A stretch of 64,000 nt of DNA, from assembly GCF_024220585.1 (NCBI RefSeq), contig NZ_JAMXKF010000003.1:496001-560000 (forward strand). The letters run 5' to 3'. The position numbers and the translations under genes are program-made. The stretch comes from Dyadobacter diqingensis (GTDB lineage Bacteria; Bacteroidota; Bacteroidia; Cytophagales; Spirosomataceae). The notes beneath the pieces are model-generated. The model did no database searches. It worked only from the letters and a program-made list of their open reading frames with translations, and had not been told where the DNA came from. Positions 1 to 8,975 of the stretch are shown here, in pieces. How positions within the stretch are numbered: position 1 is the stretch's first letter; each line of letters starts with the position of its first letter.

Positions 1-641
1 TTCTGATTATTCGTGGTTCGGCTCGATGCGTGTAAAAGCAGTGGTTTCATAAACATGATCCCGCCTTTTTGCACGTTACAAATCGTTTCAGTCTCAACGT
101 TCCAATCAATTGTTTCAGCTTTGTAAATTCCTTTCAGATGTGATTGAGGAATCACTTTTAGAGCACCGTTATCCATGTTCGTGTCGTCCAGATGGATTCG
201 GATCGTAAAAATATCCTGCAAAATTTCTAACGGCGGTTGCACCGAGAATTGATTTTGCTTTACTGTCCATGGTCCGTATCCCTTGGTGTCCCGTTTTTGA
301 TCAACGGAAATGGTCAGATCCTGGTGATACGGCACAAACCAGTTTGAGCTGCCCGGTTTGTCAAAATAAATTGACTTTACAATAAAGAAATCGTCGCCGA
401 AGAAATGGGTGATGATATGCTTTAAATTATTGTTGAAAATCTTGTCGGTTAATGTAGGAATTTCTTTCAGGAATTGTCTGATAGCAAACAAATCGCTGGA
501 TTTTCTGAAAGTTGATTTCGTTTGATCGGCTTTTGAAATCTCTTTAATCAAATCTGCAATTTCGTCATTCCCGAAAACATCGTTAACAATAGCAAAACCA
601 TCGGTGGCAATATCGTCTGCGAGGTCAAAATTTATTGTCAT
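1..641 (-). CDS. Phytanoyl-CoA dioxygenase (PhyH) family protein, 3' end outside window
   Basis: The first 213 residues read without a stop from an ATG at 641 to the window edge, so the C-terminus is missing. The family comprises Fe(II)/2-oxoglutarate-dependent hydroxylases. The expected iron ligands are visible: His106 and Asp108 in YHQDLT, and distal His204 in LLLHASSR, with Arg208 placed to bind the carboxylate of 2-oxoglutarate. The stretch DNGALKVIPQSH before the distal His is typical of PhyH members. There is no signal peptide, so it should be cytosolic. It faces away from the next gene with 332 bp between them. The substrate cannot be told from sequence; small-molecule hydroxylation is the family inference. 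Confidence 0.85.
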   Translation of the reverse strand, partial: MTINFDLADDIATDGFAIVNDVFGNDEIADLIKEISKADQTKSTFRKSSDLFAIRQFLKEIPTLTDKIFNNNLKHIITHFFGDDFFIVKSIYFDKPGSSNWFVPYHQDLTISVDQKRDTKGYGPWTVKQNQFSVQPPLEILQDIFTIRIHLDDTNMDNGALKVIPQSHLKGIYKAETIDWNVETETICNVQKGGIMFMKPLLLHASSRTTNNQ

Positions 642-973
642 AAAATCGGCTGGGATTTAATATTGGGGAAGGTTCATTTTAGTGGTTAACAAGTACGGGG
701 GATTTAATATGATAGGTCGGAACTTACAAATATTCGTTTGATTTTTTAATATTTCCTCGTATCAAGTCTACTGGCGGATTGTATAGATCCTTGTTAAAGT
801 TATAATTGCCTTCATTCAGGGGAACAAATCGGCTCGTAAAGGTATCTGTATAAACTATTGGCTGACTAAGCGAGACTGTTTTCTATTGTTAGATGATTAT
901 CTGCGTTAAAAACACTCAATTTCTGTATTTTTACAATATTAAAATCGAATGAATCTGCTTAAACGTACATATA
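642..973. other. Gene-free spacer between divergent genes
   Basis: This 332-bp stretch separates the PhyH-like gene (leftward) from ornithine aminotransferase (rightward). It is AT-rich and must hold both promoters, but no exact TAnnTTTG box with a spaced -33 element was found. No RNA gene, repeat or convincing small reading frame was seen. Confidence 0.5.
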
Positions 974-2245
974 ATGGCAAACTATACAGACACGGTGGCT
1001 GGTCTAACGAGACCCGGTCTTGAAGCAACGCAGCATGCAATGGAATTGGAAGGGAAATACGGTGCGCATAATTACAAACCGATGCCCGTAGTGCTCTCCA
1101 AAGGCTCTGGTGTGTATGTATGGGATGTGGAAGGAAAACAGTACCTTGATTTTTTATCGGCATACAGTGCGGTAAGTCAGGGGCATTGCCATCCGAAGAT
1201 TGTCGGTGCGATGATCGAACAGGCTCAAAAGCTGACCCTGACTTCCCGTGCTTTTTACAGCGACAAACTTGGTGAGTGTGAGAAGTTTCTGTGCGAATAT
1301 TTTGGATATGATAAGGTGCTGATGATGAATTCGGGTGTTGAAGGAGGTGAAACGGCCTTGAAATTAACCCGGAAGTGGGCATATAAAGTGAAAGGTATTG
1401 CGCCGGGTAAGGCAAAAACAGTTTATGCGTCCGGCAATTTCTGGGGGCGTACGCTGGCAGCTATCTCCTCGTCGACCGATCCGTCAAGTACGGATGACTA
1501 TGGTCCGTTTTTGCCTGGCTATATTATCATCCCCTACGATGATCTTGAGGCGCTTGAAAATACGTTTAAGAATGACCCGGATATCGCTGGCTTTATGGTA
1601 GAGCCGATTCAGGGCGAGGCGGGAGTAGTGGTTCCAAAAGAAGGTTATCTGAAAGGTGTGCGTGATTTATGTACTCGATACAACGTTTTATTTATTGCGG
1701 ATGAAGTTCAGACGGGGATAGGCCGTACGGGAAAAAGACTGGCATGTGACTGGGAAAATGTAAAACCGGATATTCTGGTGCTTGGAAAAGCGCTATCCGG
1801 TGGGACAATGCCGGTTTCCGCAGCCTTTGCCAATGACGAGATTATGCTGACCATCGCACCCGGTGAACATGGGTCGACATACGGAGGAAATCCGCTGGCA
1901 TGTGCCGTTACGATTGCCGCGTTACAGGTTGTAGAGGACGAAAATCTGGCGGACAATGCTGAAATCATGGGACAGCTGTTTCGTAAAAGAATTTCGGATT
2001 TACAGCAGAAATGTAGCCTGATATCGTTAGTAAGAGGCAAAGGACTTTTGAATGCGATTGTAATCAACGACACGGAAGAAAGCCCGACTGCCATGAATCT
2101 GTGTTACAAAATGATGGACAAAGGGCTTTTGTGTAAACCCACGCATGGAAACAAGATCCGCTTTGCGCCTCCGCTGGTGATTACTGAAGAACAAATGAAT
2201 GCCGCTTGTGATATCATTGAAGAAGTGTTTTTGACAACAAACTAA
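974..2245 (+). CDS. rocD: Ornithine aminotransferase
   Basis: A class-III PLP-dependent aminotransferase of 423 residues, the normal length for ornithine--oxo-acid transaminase, which converts ornithine and 2-oxoglutarate to glutamate semialdehyde and glutamate in arginine/ornithine breakdown. The N-terminal [14 protein letters not shown] resembles the ornithine-specific subgroup. Other family marks are [13 protein letters not shown] (cofactor-binding loop), [15 protein letters not shown] and the Asp of [13 protein letters not shown]. The Schiff-base lysine is K272 in LGKALSGG. It is cytosolic. Only 9 bp separate its stop from the next gene, a secreted protease, so the two may share a transcript although no functional link is obvious. 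No arginase or proline gene is adjacent. Confidence 0.93.
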   Translation: MANYTDTVAGLTRPGLEATQHAMELEGKYGAHNYKPMPVVLSKGSGVYVWDVEGKQYLDFLSAYSAVSQGHCHPKIVGAMIEQAQKLTLTSRAFYSDKLGECEKFLCEYFGYDKVLMMNSGVEGGETALKLTRKWAYKVKGIAPGKAKTVYASGNFWGRTLAAISSSTDPSSTDDYGPFLPGYIIIPYDDLEALENTFKNDPDIAGFMVEPIQGEAGVVVPKEGYLKGVRDLCTRYNVLFIADEVQTGIGRTGKRLACDWENVKPDILVLGKALSGGTMPVSAAFANDEIMLTIAPGEHGSTYGGNPLACAVTIAALQVVEDENLADNAEIMGQLFRKRISDLQQKCSLISLVRGKGLLNAIVINDTEESPTAMNLCYKMMDKGLLCKPTHGNKIRFAPPLVITEEQMNAACDIIEEVFLTTN

Positions 2246-2254
2246 ATCAACGGA

Positions 2255-3646
2255 ATGAAAAAGGGTCTATTCTTGCTGTTTGTGATTACGGGATTTCTGA
2301 CTGCATGTCGGGATAAAAATGTGGATCCGGCTACTGATCTGGAAACGAGTAACTGGATCGTTGGTCAGATGAAAACATGGTATTACTGGAATGATAAACT
2401 GCCGGCTAACCCTGATCTGACCCTGAAACCAGAGGCGCTTTTTAATTCGCTGCTTTATAAGTACGATGCAACGGCGCGGCCGGATGGAGACCGTTTTTCC
2501 TGGATCGAAAGTGATGCGGAAGCTTTAAAAGCAGAGCTCAGCGGCGTTTCAAAAACAACAGGAATGGAATTCAGGCTGTTTTATTATCCAACCGGCGGCA
2601 CGAACATCGTCGGACTGGTAACTTATACGCTGCCGGGTTCTCCTGCGGAAAAGGCAGGTTTCAAAAGAGGCGACATCATTACCCGGATTGACGACAAGCA
2701 GCTGACTGCATCCAATTATTCTGATCTGGTTTATTCCAACAACGCCAAAAAATTTACGTTAGGCGCGCTTAATGATAAAGACTCCATCGTTGAAACGACG
2801 ACAAAACGGGATGTAACGCCGATAGAATTTCAGGAAGACCCGGTTTTTTACGATACCACATTTCAGTATGGCAGCAATACCATTGGCTATGTCGTGTACC
2901 ATCAGTTTATCCCGAGTAAAAATAATAGTGATGCCAAAGAGTACGATCAGAAACTGGATAAGGTTTTTGCTTCCTTTAAAGCTAAAAATGTAAATTCCCT
3001 GGTGCTGGATCTGCGCTATAACCCGGGTGGATATGTAAGTTCAGCTACCAATCTGGCGAGTTTGATAGGGAAGGGCATCACGACAAACGATATTTTTTAT
3101 TCGAAAGAATACAACAAGACCGTGACACCTGTTTTGGAAAAACAGTATGGAAAAGATTATTTCTACGAAAAATTTACCTCCAAAAGCCAGAGTATTGGTG
3201 CCAATCTGAATAATCTCGTCATTCTCACGTCTTCACGCACGGCGTCTGCCAGTGAATTGCTTGTAAACGGCCTGAAACCCTTTATGAAAGTCACGTTGAT
3301 TGGCGATAAAACGGTTGGTAAAAATGTGGGTTCTATTACGCTGAGTGATAAGTCGGGGAAGGTAAAGTGGGGTTTGCAACCGATTGTGACCAGATCTTTC
3401 AACAGTTTGAAGCAGTCGGAATATTACAAAGGTTTTACGCCGGATAAGGAAGTGCGCGAGGGGTTGAGACTTTATCCGTATGGCAATACAAAAGACCCCC
3501 TGCTTGCGTCGGCATTGGAGACAATTACCGGCACACCACATGTGAGGCAAAAGGCGGATCAACTTCGCACCGCCGGATTTGTTGAGGATCTGACGTCCAC
3601 AATCGAGCGAAAAGCTGGTGGAAGTAATATGTTTTTTGATAAATAA
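2255..3646 (+). CDS. S41 family (C-terminal processing) peptidase, lipoprotein
   Basis: 463 residues. The N-terminus has a lipoprotein signal with lipobox LTAC (Cys18), so the mature protein is probably membrane-anchored outside the cytoplasm. A PDZ-like segment lies around residues 100-180 (GSPAEKAGFKRGDIITRID). The S41 catalytic region follows: Ser331 in the RTASASE motif and Lys356 in GDKTVGKNVG, 25 residues apart, the spacing of the Ser/Lys dyad in Prc/CtpA proteases. The stretch LVLDLRYNPGGY is the usual S41 beta strand. The gene follows rocD closely. The substrate is unknown; family members degrade or trim envelope proteins. The region after residue 420 is not assigned. Confidence 0.88.
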   Translation: MKKGLFLLFVITGFLTACRDKNVDPATDLETSNWIVGQMKTWYYWNDKLPANPDLTLKPEALFNSLLYKYDATARPDGDRFSWIESDAEALKAELSGVSKTTGMEFRLFYYPTGGTNIVGLVTYTLPGSPAEKAGFKRGDIITRIDDKQLTASNYSDLVYSNNAKKFTLGALNDKDSIVETTTKRDVTPIEFQEDPVFYDTTFQYGSNTIGYVVYHQFIPSKNNSDAKEYDQKLDKVFASFKAKNVNSLVLDLRYNPGGYVSSATNLASLIGKGITTNDIFYSKEYNKTVTPVLEKQYGKDYFYEKFTSKSQSIGANLNNLVILTSSRTASASELLVNGLKPFMKVTLIGDKTVGKNVGSITLSDKSGKVKWGLQPIVTRSFNSLKQSEYYKGFTPDKEVREGLRLYPYGNTKDPLLASALETITGTPHVRQKADQLRTAGFVEDLTSTIERKAGGSNMFFDK

Positions 3647-3816
3647 TTTACGGATTCTTTTATCTGGGAATCAGTTAAGTTGCCGGTTTCAGCCTTGAAT
3701 ACGTGACTGACAGAAACATCTTTTTAGGATATTTTTATCAAAATTTCCGGATGCGGTATACTTTTTATAATATTAGAGGAGTATCTAATTTTCTAACACT
3801 ATAAACAGAGTACACT

Positions 3817-4071
3817 ATGGGAATTTTGGCTTGGATTATCGTAGGATTAGTAGCCGGCGCAATCGCCAAAGCATTACATCCGGGAAAAGATCCGGGAGGT
3901 TTTATTGTAACAATATTGATCGGGATAGCCGGAGCCGTAGTTGGTGGCTGGATATCCTCTCTTTTAGGATTTGGAACCGTAGACGGCTTCAATTTGGGAA
4001 GCCTTTTTATAGCCATTTTAGGCGCTGTGTTACTGCTGTTTTTATATAGAAAATTTAGTACGAAGGCCTAG
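3817..4071 (+). CDS. GlsB/YeaQ/YmgE-type stress-associated membrane protein
   Basis: 84 residues, mostly three hydrophobic segments with glycine motifs: GILAWIIVGLVAGAIAKALHPG, then FIVTILIGIAGAVVGGWI, then SLFIAILGAVLLLFLY. This matches the transglycosylase-associated (GlsB/YeaQ) family of small inner-membrane proteins, often induced by general stress; their biochemical role is not established. It stands alone, 170 bp after the S41 gene, and is closed by a strong hairpin at 4084-4127. The ATG at 3817 fits the family N-terminus. Confidence 0.88.
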   Translation: MGILAWIIVGLVAGAIAKALHPGKDPGGFIVTILIGIAGAVVGGWISSLLGFGTVDGFNLGSLFIAILGAVLLLFLYRKFSTKA

Positions 4072-4083
4072 TCTGTTTTGCTG

Positions 4084-4127
4084 AAATGGAGAGGGAATAA
4101 GGTTGCAATCTTATTCCCTCTCCATTT
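4084..4127 (+). terminator. Rho-independent terminator after the GlsB-like gene
   Basis: A perfect 18-bp inverted repeat (4084-4101 with 4110-4127, 8-nt loop) lies 13 bp after the stop codon and is followed by a T-rich run (tattttgttattttt). Confidence 0.85.
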
Positions 4128-4134
4128 ATTTTGT

Positions 4135-4142
4135 TATTTTTG
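4135..4142 (+). promoter_or_regulatory. Putative -7 box for the GH3-like gene
   Basis: TATTTTTG matches the Bacteroidota TAnnTTTG element just after the upstream terminator and 42 bp before the chosen ATG at 4184. No good -33 TTG was found at the usual spacing. Its position supports rejecting a TTG start at 4103, which would lie upstream of this box. Confidence 0.4.
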
Positions 4143-4183
4143 ACAAATTCCTGAAACGAATTTATATCAACAACCTGATTAAT

Positions 4184-5710
4184 ATGAAGCTGGTAAATAA
4201 TATGACTGTTTGGTTTTTGAGGCGGCGCTTTGAAAGAATCGAGCAGTTTATGAACAACCCCATTGAAACCCAGCAACGTATATTTTCCGAACTTATCGAG
4301 ACGGCCCGGTATACAGAATGGGGGACGAAATATAATTATGGTCAGATAAAGTCCATTAAAGAATTTCAGGATCAGGTCCCGGTTTCTTCATACGAGGAAT
4401 TGTATCCTTACATTGAGCGGGTGCTGAAAGGCGAGCCCAACGTGTTGTGGCCTTCGCAGATTGAATGGTTTTCGAAATCGTCGGGAACTACCAATGCACG
4501 CAGCAAATTTTTACCCGTTTCTCCCGAAGCCCTGGAAGAATGCCACTATGAAGGTGGCAAGGATATGATGACGCTTTTGATTCAGAACAGACCGGAAACG
4601 AGGGTTTTTGATGGCAAGGGGTTGTCAATCGGGGGAACTTTGTACGCCAATCCATTTGATGATTACACACAGGTTGGTGATGTATCGGCTGTGATCATGC
4701 AAAATCTTCCGGCCTGGGGCGAATTTATGCGGACGCCGCCGCTGGAAGTCGCGCTGATGGATCATTGGGAAACCAAGCTTGAAAAAATGGCTTCCATTTG
4801 TTCACAGGAAAATGTAACCAGTATCTTAGGCGTTCCAACGTGGACGATTGTTTTATTGGATCAGATTCTTGAGTTGACTGGCAAAAGTAACATGCTGGAA
4901 GTTTGGCCGGATTTTGAAGTTTTTATTCATGGCGCAGTTTCCTTTGAACCTTACCGCGATTTATTTACGAAAAAATATTTCCCTTCGGAGCAGGTAACCT
5001 ATCTGGAAACTTACAGCGCTTCTGAGGGCTTTTTTGCTATTCAGGACGATCTTTCCAAAGTGGGAGAAATGCTGCTGATGCTGGATTATGGGATATTTTA
5101 TGAGTTTTTGCCTGTCGAGGAAGTTGGGAAACCTCATCCGAAAGCGCTTTTACTGGACGAGGTTGAAGTTGGTAAAAACTACGCACTGGTGATTTCTACC
5201 AACGCCGGGTTATGGCGTTATCTCATTGGGGATACGGTGAAATTCACATCGAAATATCCGTTCCGTTTAAAAGTAAGCGGAAGGACAAAACATTTTATCA
5301 ATGCTTTTGGCGAAGAGGTCATCGTTGAAAATGCAGATCATGCGATAAAAGTGGCCGCACAAAGTACCGGTGCGCTGGTGGCCAATTATACAGCCGGCCC
5401 CGTTTACATGGGAGATGGCTCGCGTGGCTGTCACGAGTGGATTATCGAATTTACAACAGAACCTGATAACCGCGCCGAATTTTGCCGGATACTGGATGAA
5501 ACGCTAAGGGAGGTGAATTCAGATTACGACGCGAAACGATATAAAGATATGGCCCTGTTGCCTCCGGTAGTGCATTTTGCGCCTGCCAATACCTTCTACA
5601 ACTGGATGGGGAAAAGGAACAAGCTGGGCGGACAAAATAAGGTGCCCAGACTAAGTAACGACAGAGTTTATCTCGACGATTTGTTGGAGCTGTTAGCTGT
5701 TGGCTCTTAG
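4184..5710 (+). CDS. GH3 auxin-responsive promoter family protein (acyl-adenylate/amide synthetase fold)
   Basis: 508 residues from the ATG at 4184. The frame is open upstream to a TTG at 4103, but that lies inside the previous terminator. The protein resembles bacterial GH3 homologues, in the ANL-like adenylating group that in plants joins amino acids to acyl acids. The nucleotide-binding loop FSKSSGTTNARSKFLP is clear. LETYSASEGFFAIQ and YLIGDTVKF are other conserved GH3 stretches, with KHFINAFGEEVIVENAD in the C-terminal lid domain. It is cytosolic. Bacterial substrates are mostly unknown. The 3' end is unusual: the last codons lie inside an imperfect inverted repeat (5686-5811), so the tail LLELLAVGS may be repeat-derived. 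Confidence 0.87.
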   Translation: MKLVNNMTVWFLRRRFERIEQFMNNPIETQQRIFSELIETARYTEWGTKYNYGQIKSIKEFQDQVPVSSYEELYPYIERVLKGEPNVLWPSQIEWFSKSSGTTNARSKFLPVSPEALEECHYEGGKDMMTLLIQNRPETRVFDGKGLSIGGTLYANPFDDYTQVGDVSAVIMQNLPAWGEFMRTPPLEVALMDHWETKLEKMASICSQENVTSILGVPTWTIVLLDQILELTGKSNMLEVWPDFEVFIHGAVSFEPYRDLFTKKYFPSEQVTYLETYSASEGFFAIQDDLSKVGEMLLMLDYGIFYEFLPVEEVGKPHPKALLLDEVEVGKNYALVISTNAGLWRYLIGDTVKFTSKYPFRLKVSGRTKHFINAFGEEVIVENADHAIKVAAQSTGALVANYTAGPVYMGDGSRGCHEWIIEFTTEPDNRAEFCRILDETLREVNSDYDAKRYKDMALLPPVVHFAPANTFYNWMGKRNKLGGQNKVPRLSNDRVYLDDLLELLAVGS

Positions 5711-5811
5711 CGATTAGCCAAATCTGCACTAACTAAATCTATATTATACTTTTACATTATTCGTACGGGGTCGGCAGCTAAAAGCTGACGCCTAAAAGCC
5801 AATAGCTCTCC
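5686..5811. repeat. Imperfect inverted repeat flanking the GH3-sbcC junction
   Basis: Left arm 5686-5719 and right arm 5773-5811 are near-reverse complements around a shared AGCT-TTGGCT-TTAG core, with internal AGCT/TTAGC iterations. The left arm covers the GH3 stop codon and the right arm ends 3 bp before the sbcC start. The 53 bp between are AT-rich. It looks like a REP- or MITE-like intergenic element, but no second copy was found in this window. Confidence 0.5.
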
Positions 5812-5813
5812 AA

Positions 5814-8800
5814 ATGATTCCCAGGTATCTCAAAATAAAAGGTCTGTATTCTTATCAGTCGGAGCAGGAAATACATTTCGATGCTTTAACAGATGCGTCG
5901 CTCTTTGGTATTTTCGGTTCGGTAGGAAGTGGCAAATCGTCCATTCTGGAAGCGATAACTTTTGCACTTTATGGAGATACAGAACGACTGAACCGCTCCG
6001 GGGACGACCGTACCTACAACATGATGAATCTGCGGTCGGATGAATTATTGATTGATTTTGAGTGTATTGCCGGAAAAAGTGCGGAATTATATCGTTTTAC
6101 CGTGAAGGGTAAAAGAAACAGCAAGAACTTTAAAGAGGTCAAAACGTTTGAGCGAAAGGCATACAAATGGGTTGACGAAGCCTGGGTTCCGCTTCCCGAT
6201 GAAGAAAACGCCGAGCAAATTATAGGGTTGAGTTATGATAACTTCCGCCGGACGATCATTATTCCGCAGGGGCGTTTTCAGGAATTTATTGAATTAAAGG
6301 ACGCCGAAAGGACGCGGATGATGAAAGAGCTTTTTCAGTTGGAAAAGTACGATCTGAGCCGTAAAGTAGGCACGTTGAGCAAGCAAAATGACCTGGAATT
6401 ATCCAGTCTTGATGGCCAGTTGATGAGCCTTGGCGAAGTAACGCCGGAAATGGTGGCTGGGGAGGAAACGAAAAGAGAGGAAATACGGCAGCAGATCAGG
6501 ACGGTCAGCGTGGAATTAACCGAGCAGACGGAGATTGAAAGTCAGTTTCAAAAACTGAAACAGGTTGCGGAAAAATTGCAGCTGCTCGTCAGCCAGATCG
6601 CATCGCTTGAAGCGCATAAACCGGAAATGGAATTGCGGGAAGAAACGCTGCGGGTTTTTGAGCTGTGTTCATTACATTTTAAATCGTTACTGGACAGAAA
6701 AAAAAGTAACCATGCCGCGATTGACAGAGATCAGGTGACGTATGCGAAAAATGTCCTGAGAAGTAATGAACTTGAAACTTTGCTGTTGCAGCAACGGGAG
6801 ATATTAAGTGCGGTTCGGCCACAATATGAAAAACGTGAAGAGCTTTTGGATACGGCGGAGGAGCTGGAAAAGGTGATTCAGATTATTGGGAATAAGGTTG
6901 TACTGGAAAAAAATAGTAGCGCGCTTACGAGAGGAGAATTGATGCTGGCAGAGAAGGAAACGGCTATCTTATTGCTAAAAAAACAGAAACAGGAGAAGGA
7001 CGAAGAAAACGAAAAGAAGAAGGCCGTTCAGTCGGATGTACAGGAGTTGAGTCTGATTAAGGTTTGGTTTACGACCTGGGACAGCCTAATTGAAAGCAGG
7101 ACGGCAATTAAGAAGGAGGCAGACGACTTACAGGCAGATATTGTAAAACTGAAAGCCTCCATTGCTATTAAACTGGAAGAGGCGAACGAACAGTTTTCGT
7201 TAACAATTGTACCGGAAGCGACTCTGGAAATGATCCAGCAAAGCATTTCAGATTATTTGGTGCTTAATGAGAAGGCTGGTGAAAATCTGGCCCGGGCATT
7301 GGTTCAGGCCAATACGAGGCTGGCGTTGCAGCAATATGCGGACAGCCTTGACGACGGAAAACCTTGTCCCCTGTGTGGTTCGGAGCATCATCCCGCGGTA
7401 CTGCATACGGATGGGGCAGTTTCTGAGGAAATTAAAAATATTGAAAACCGGCGTCGTGATTTAAACGGATTGGAGCAGTCGGTGCGCCAGTTTCTTTCCC
7501 CGGTTGAGCGCATTTTCAACCAGATCGAAAATCTGGAAAAACAGAAAAGTACGATTAAACAACGCTGGCAGGAAGTTAAGACCCGCATGGATGCCCACGA
7601 TCAGGCTTTTGTCTGGACAAAATTTGATAAGAATAACCGGGAATCCTTTGACAAGCATTTCGAAGAAGTGGTTAAAAATCAGGCCGAGATCAAGGAAAAC
7701 GAAGCAGTTATCAAAAGCATGGCCGCAAAGATTGACGCGGAGTTGCTGGAAAAAGTTGAGAAGATAGAAAAACCTCTTCAAAATCTTAGAAACGACATTC
7801 TGAAAGTTGAAAATACGATTGCGACTTTGACGGATCAGTTGGAGAAAGTCCGGCTCGCTGATTTTGAAACACATGAAAAATCCTCGATTACTGATCAAAT
7901 CGAAGGACTGAAAAGTCAATACAAGGAGCTGAACCGTTTGTATGAGCAAACAGAAAAGCAGCTGGATATTCTTGAAAAAGAGAAAAACACGATAACCGGA
8001 AGCCAGGAGACACTTTTTATTGCACTGGAAGCCAACCGCAGTGAATTAGCCGTTACTCAGACCGCATTACAAAACCAGCTGACCACCTACGGTTTTGAAT
8101 CCGAGGAATGGGTCAGTAGTATTCTTGGAAAGCCAATTATTATCGAGGCGGAACGCAAAGCAATCGATCATTTTAAAACGGAGCTGAATAATACGCGGAG
8201 AGATCTTGATGCATTAGAAAAGGAACATGCTGGCGAAGTGTATGATGTGGAAAAACATGCGGCGGTTCTTGAAAAAAAGGAATTGCTGACGGCCAGCTTG
8301 AACAGCAAAAGAAAAGAAGAAGGACGTTTGGATGGTTTGCTCCTGAAAATGGCTGAGGATCTTACTAAAAAGGCATTGTTGCTAAAAGAGAAAGCCAGGC
8401 TGGAACTTCGCAAGGAACATCTGGACGACCTGGCGAGGTTATTCCGTTCGAGCGGGTTTGTGGATTATGCGTCGAGTATTTATCTGCAAAATCTGATACA
8501 TGCTGCCAACGACCGTTTCCATCAGATGACGCATCAGCAGCTGCATCTCGAATTGGGAGAAGGCAATAGCTTCTGGGTGCGCGATTTGCTTAATGGCGGC
8601 CATATGCGACTGCTGAAAACGCTTTCGGGCGGACAGAAATTCCAGGCGGCGTTATCCCTCGCTCTCGCCCTCGCAGACCATATTCACATCCGGAACGAGT
8701 CGAAACATAACTTCTTCTTTTTGGATGAAGGCTTTGGTTCGCTGGATAAAAATGCTCTGCAAACAGTCTTCGAAACATTAAAATCACTTCGCAAAGAAAA

Positions 8801-8912
8801 CCGGATTGTCGGTATTATCAGCCATGTCGAAGATTTGCAGCAGGAAATTCAGACCTATCTCAGGATTATTGAAAGTGATGAGGGAAGTAAAATTGTAACC
8901 AGCTGGGGTTAG
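5814..8912 (+). CDS. sbcC: SbcC-type AAA/SMC-like ATPase (nuclease complex subunit)
   Basis: 1032 residues, the usual SbcC/Rad50 size. Walker A is GSVGSGKSSILEAITFALYG near residues 35-55, and IIPQGRFQEFIE gives the Q-loop. Long coiled-coil arms run from about 190 to 880, broken by a zinc hook CPLC at Cys518 and Cys521. The C-terminal half carries the ABC signature LSGGQKFQAALSLALALAD and Walker B FFFLDEGFGSLD. With SbcD (Mre11) such proteins form an ATP-dependent nuclease that opens hairpins and processes double-strand breaks. No sbcD-like phosphoesterase lies next to it here, unlike the usual sbcDC pair. The start is chosen for the N-terminus MIPRYLKIKGLYSY, typical of the family. Confidence 0.92.
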   Translation: MIPRYLKIKGLYSYQSEQEIHFDALTDASLFGIFGSVGSGKSSILEAITFALYGDTERLNRSGDDRTYNMMNLRSDELLIDFECIAGKSAELYRFTVKGKRNSKNFKEVKTFERKAYKWVDEAWVPLPDEENAEQIIGLSYDNFRRTIIIPQGRFQEFIELKDAERTRMMKELFQLEKYDLSRKVGTLSKQNDLELSSLDGQLMSLGEVTPEMVAGEETKREEIRQQIRTVSVELTEQTEIESQFQKLKQVAEKLQLLVSQIASLEAHKPEMELREETLRVFELCSLHFKSLLDRKKSNHAAIDRDQVTYAKNVLRSNELETLLLQQREILSAVRPQYEKREELLDTAEELEKVIQIIGNKVVLEKNSSALTRGELMLAEKETAILLLKKQKQEKDEENEKKKAVQSDVQELSLIKVWFTTWDSLIESRTAIKKEADDLQADIVKLKASIAIKLEEANEQFSLTIVPEATLEMIQQSISDYLVLNEKAGENLARALVQANTRLALQQYADSLDDGKPCPLCGSEHHPAVLHTDGAVSEEIKNIENRRRDLNGLEQSVRQFLSPVERIFNQIENLEKQKSTIKQRWQEVKTRMDAHDQAFVWTKFDKNNRESFDKHFEEVVKNQAEIKENEAVIKSMAAKIDAELLEKVEKIEKPLQNLRNDILKVENTIATLTDQLEKVRLADFETHEKSSITDQIEGLKSQYKELNRLYEQTEKQLDILEKEKNTITGSQETLFIALEANRSELAVTQTALQNQLTTYGFESEEWVSSILGKPIIIEAERKAIDHFKTELNNTRRDLDALEKEHAGEVYDVEKHAAVLEKKELLTASLNSKRKEEGRLDGLLLKMAEDLTKKALLLKEKARLELRKEHLDDLARLFRSSGFVDYASSIYLQNLIHAANDRFHQMTHQQLHLELGEGNSFWVRDLLNGGHMRLLKTLSGGQKFQAALSLALALADHIHIRNESKHNFFFLDEGFGSLDKNALQTVFETLKSLRKENRIVGIISHVEDLQQEIQTYLRIIESDEGSKIVTSWG

Positions 8913-8975
8913 GAATTGTCAAAAGTTAACTGGTATCTTTATAGCGGACTAGTTATTATTACATCCCTGACAAAC

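Noticed and set aside
4103-4183. N-terminal extension of the GH3-like protein from a TTG at 4103
   Set aside because: The TTG sits in the loop of the previous gene's terminator and upstream of the likely -7 box at 4135-4142; the extension reads as low-complexity hydrophobic residues not expected in GH3 proteins.
8916-8975. TTG start for the multipass membrane protein
   Set aside because: Possible because it lies 3 bp after the sbcC stop, but the first ATG at 8976 is the more conservative choice and keeps all membrane helices.
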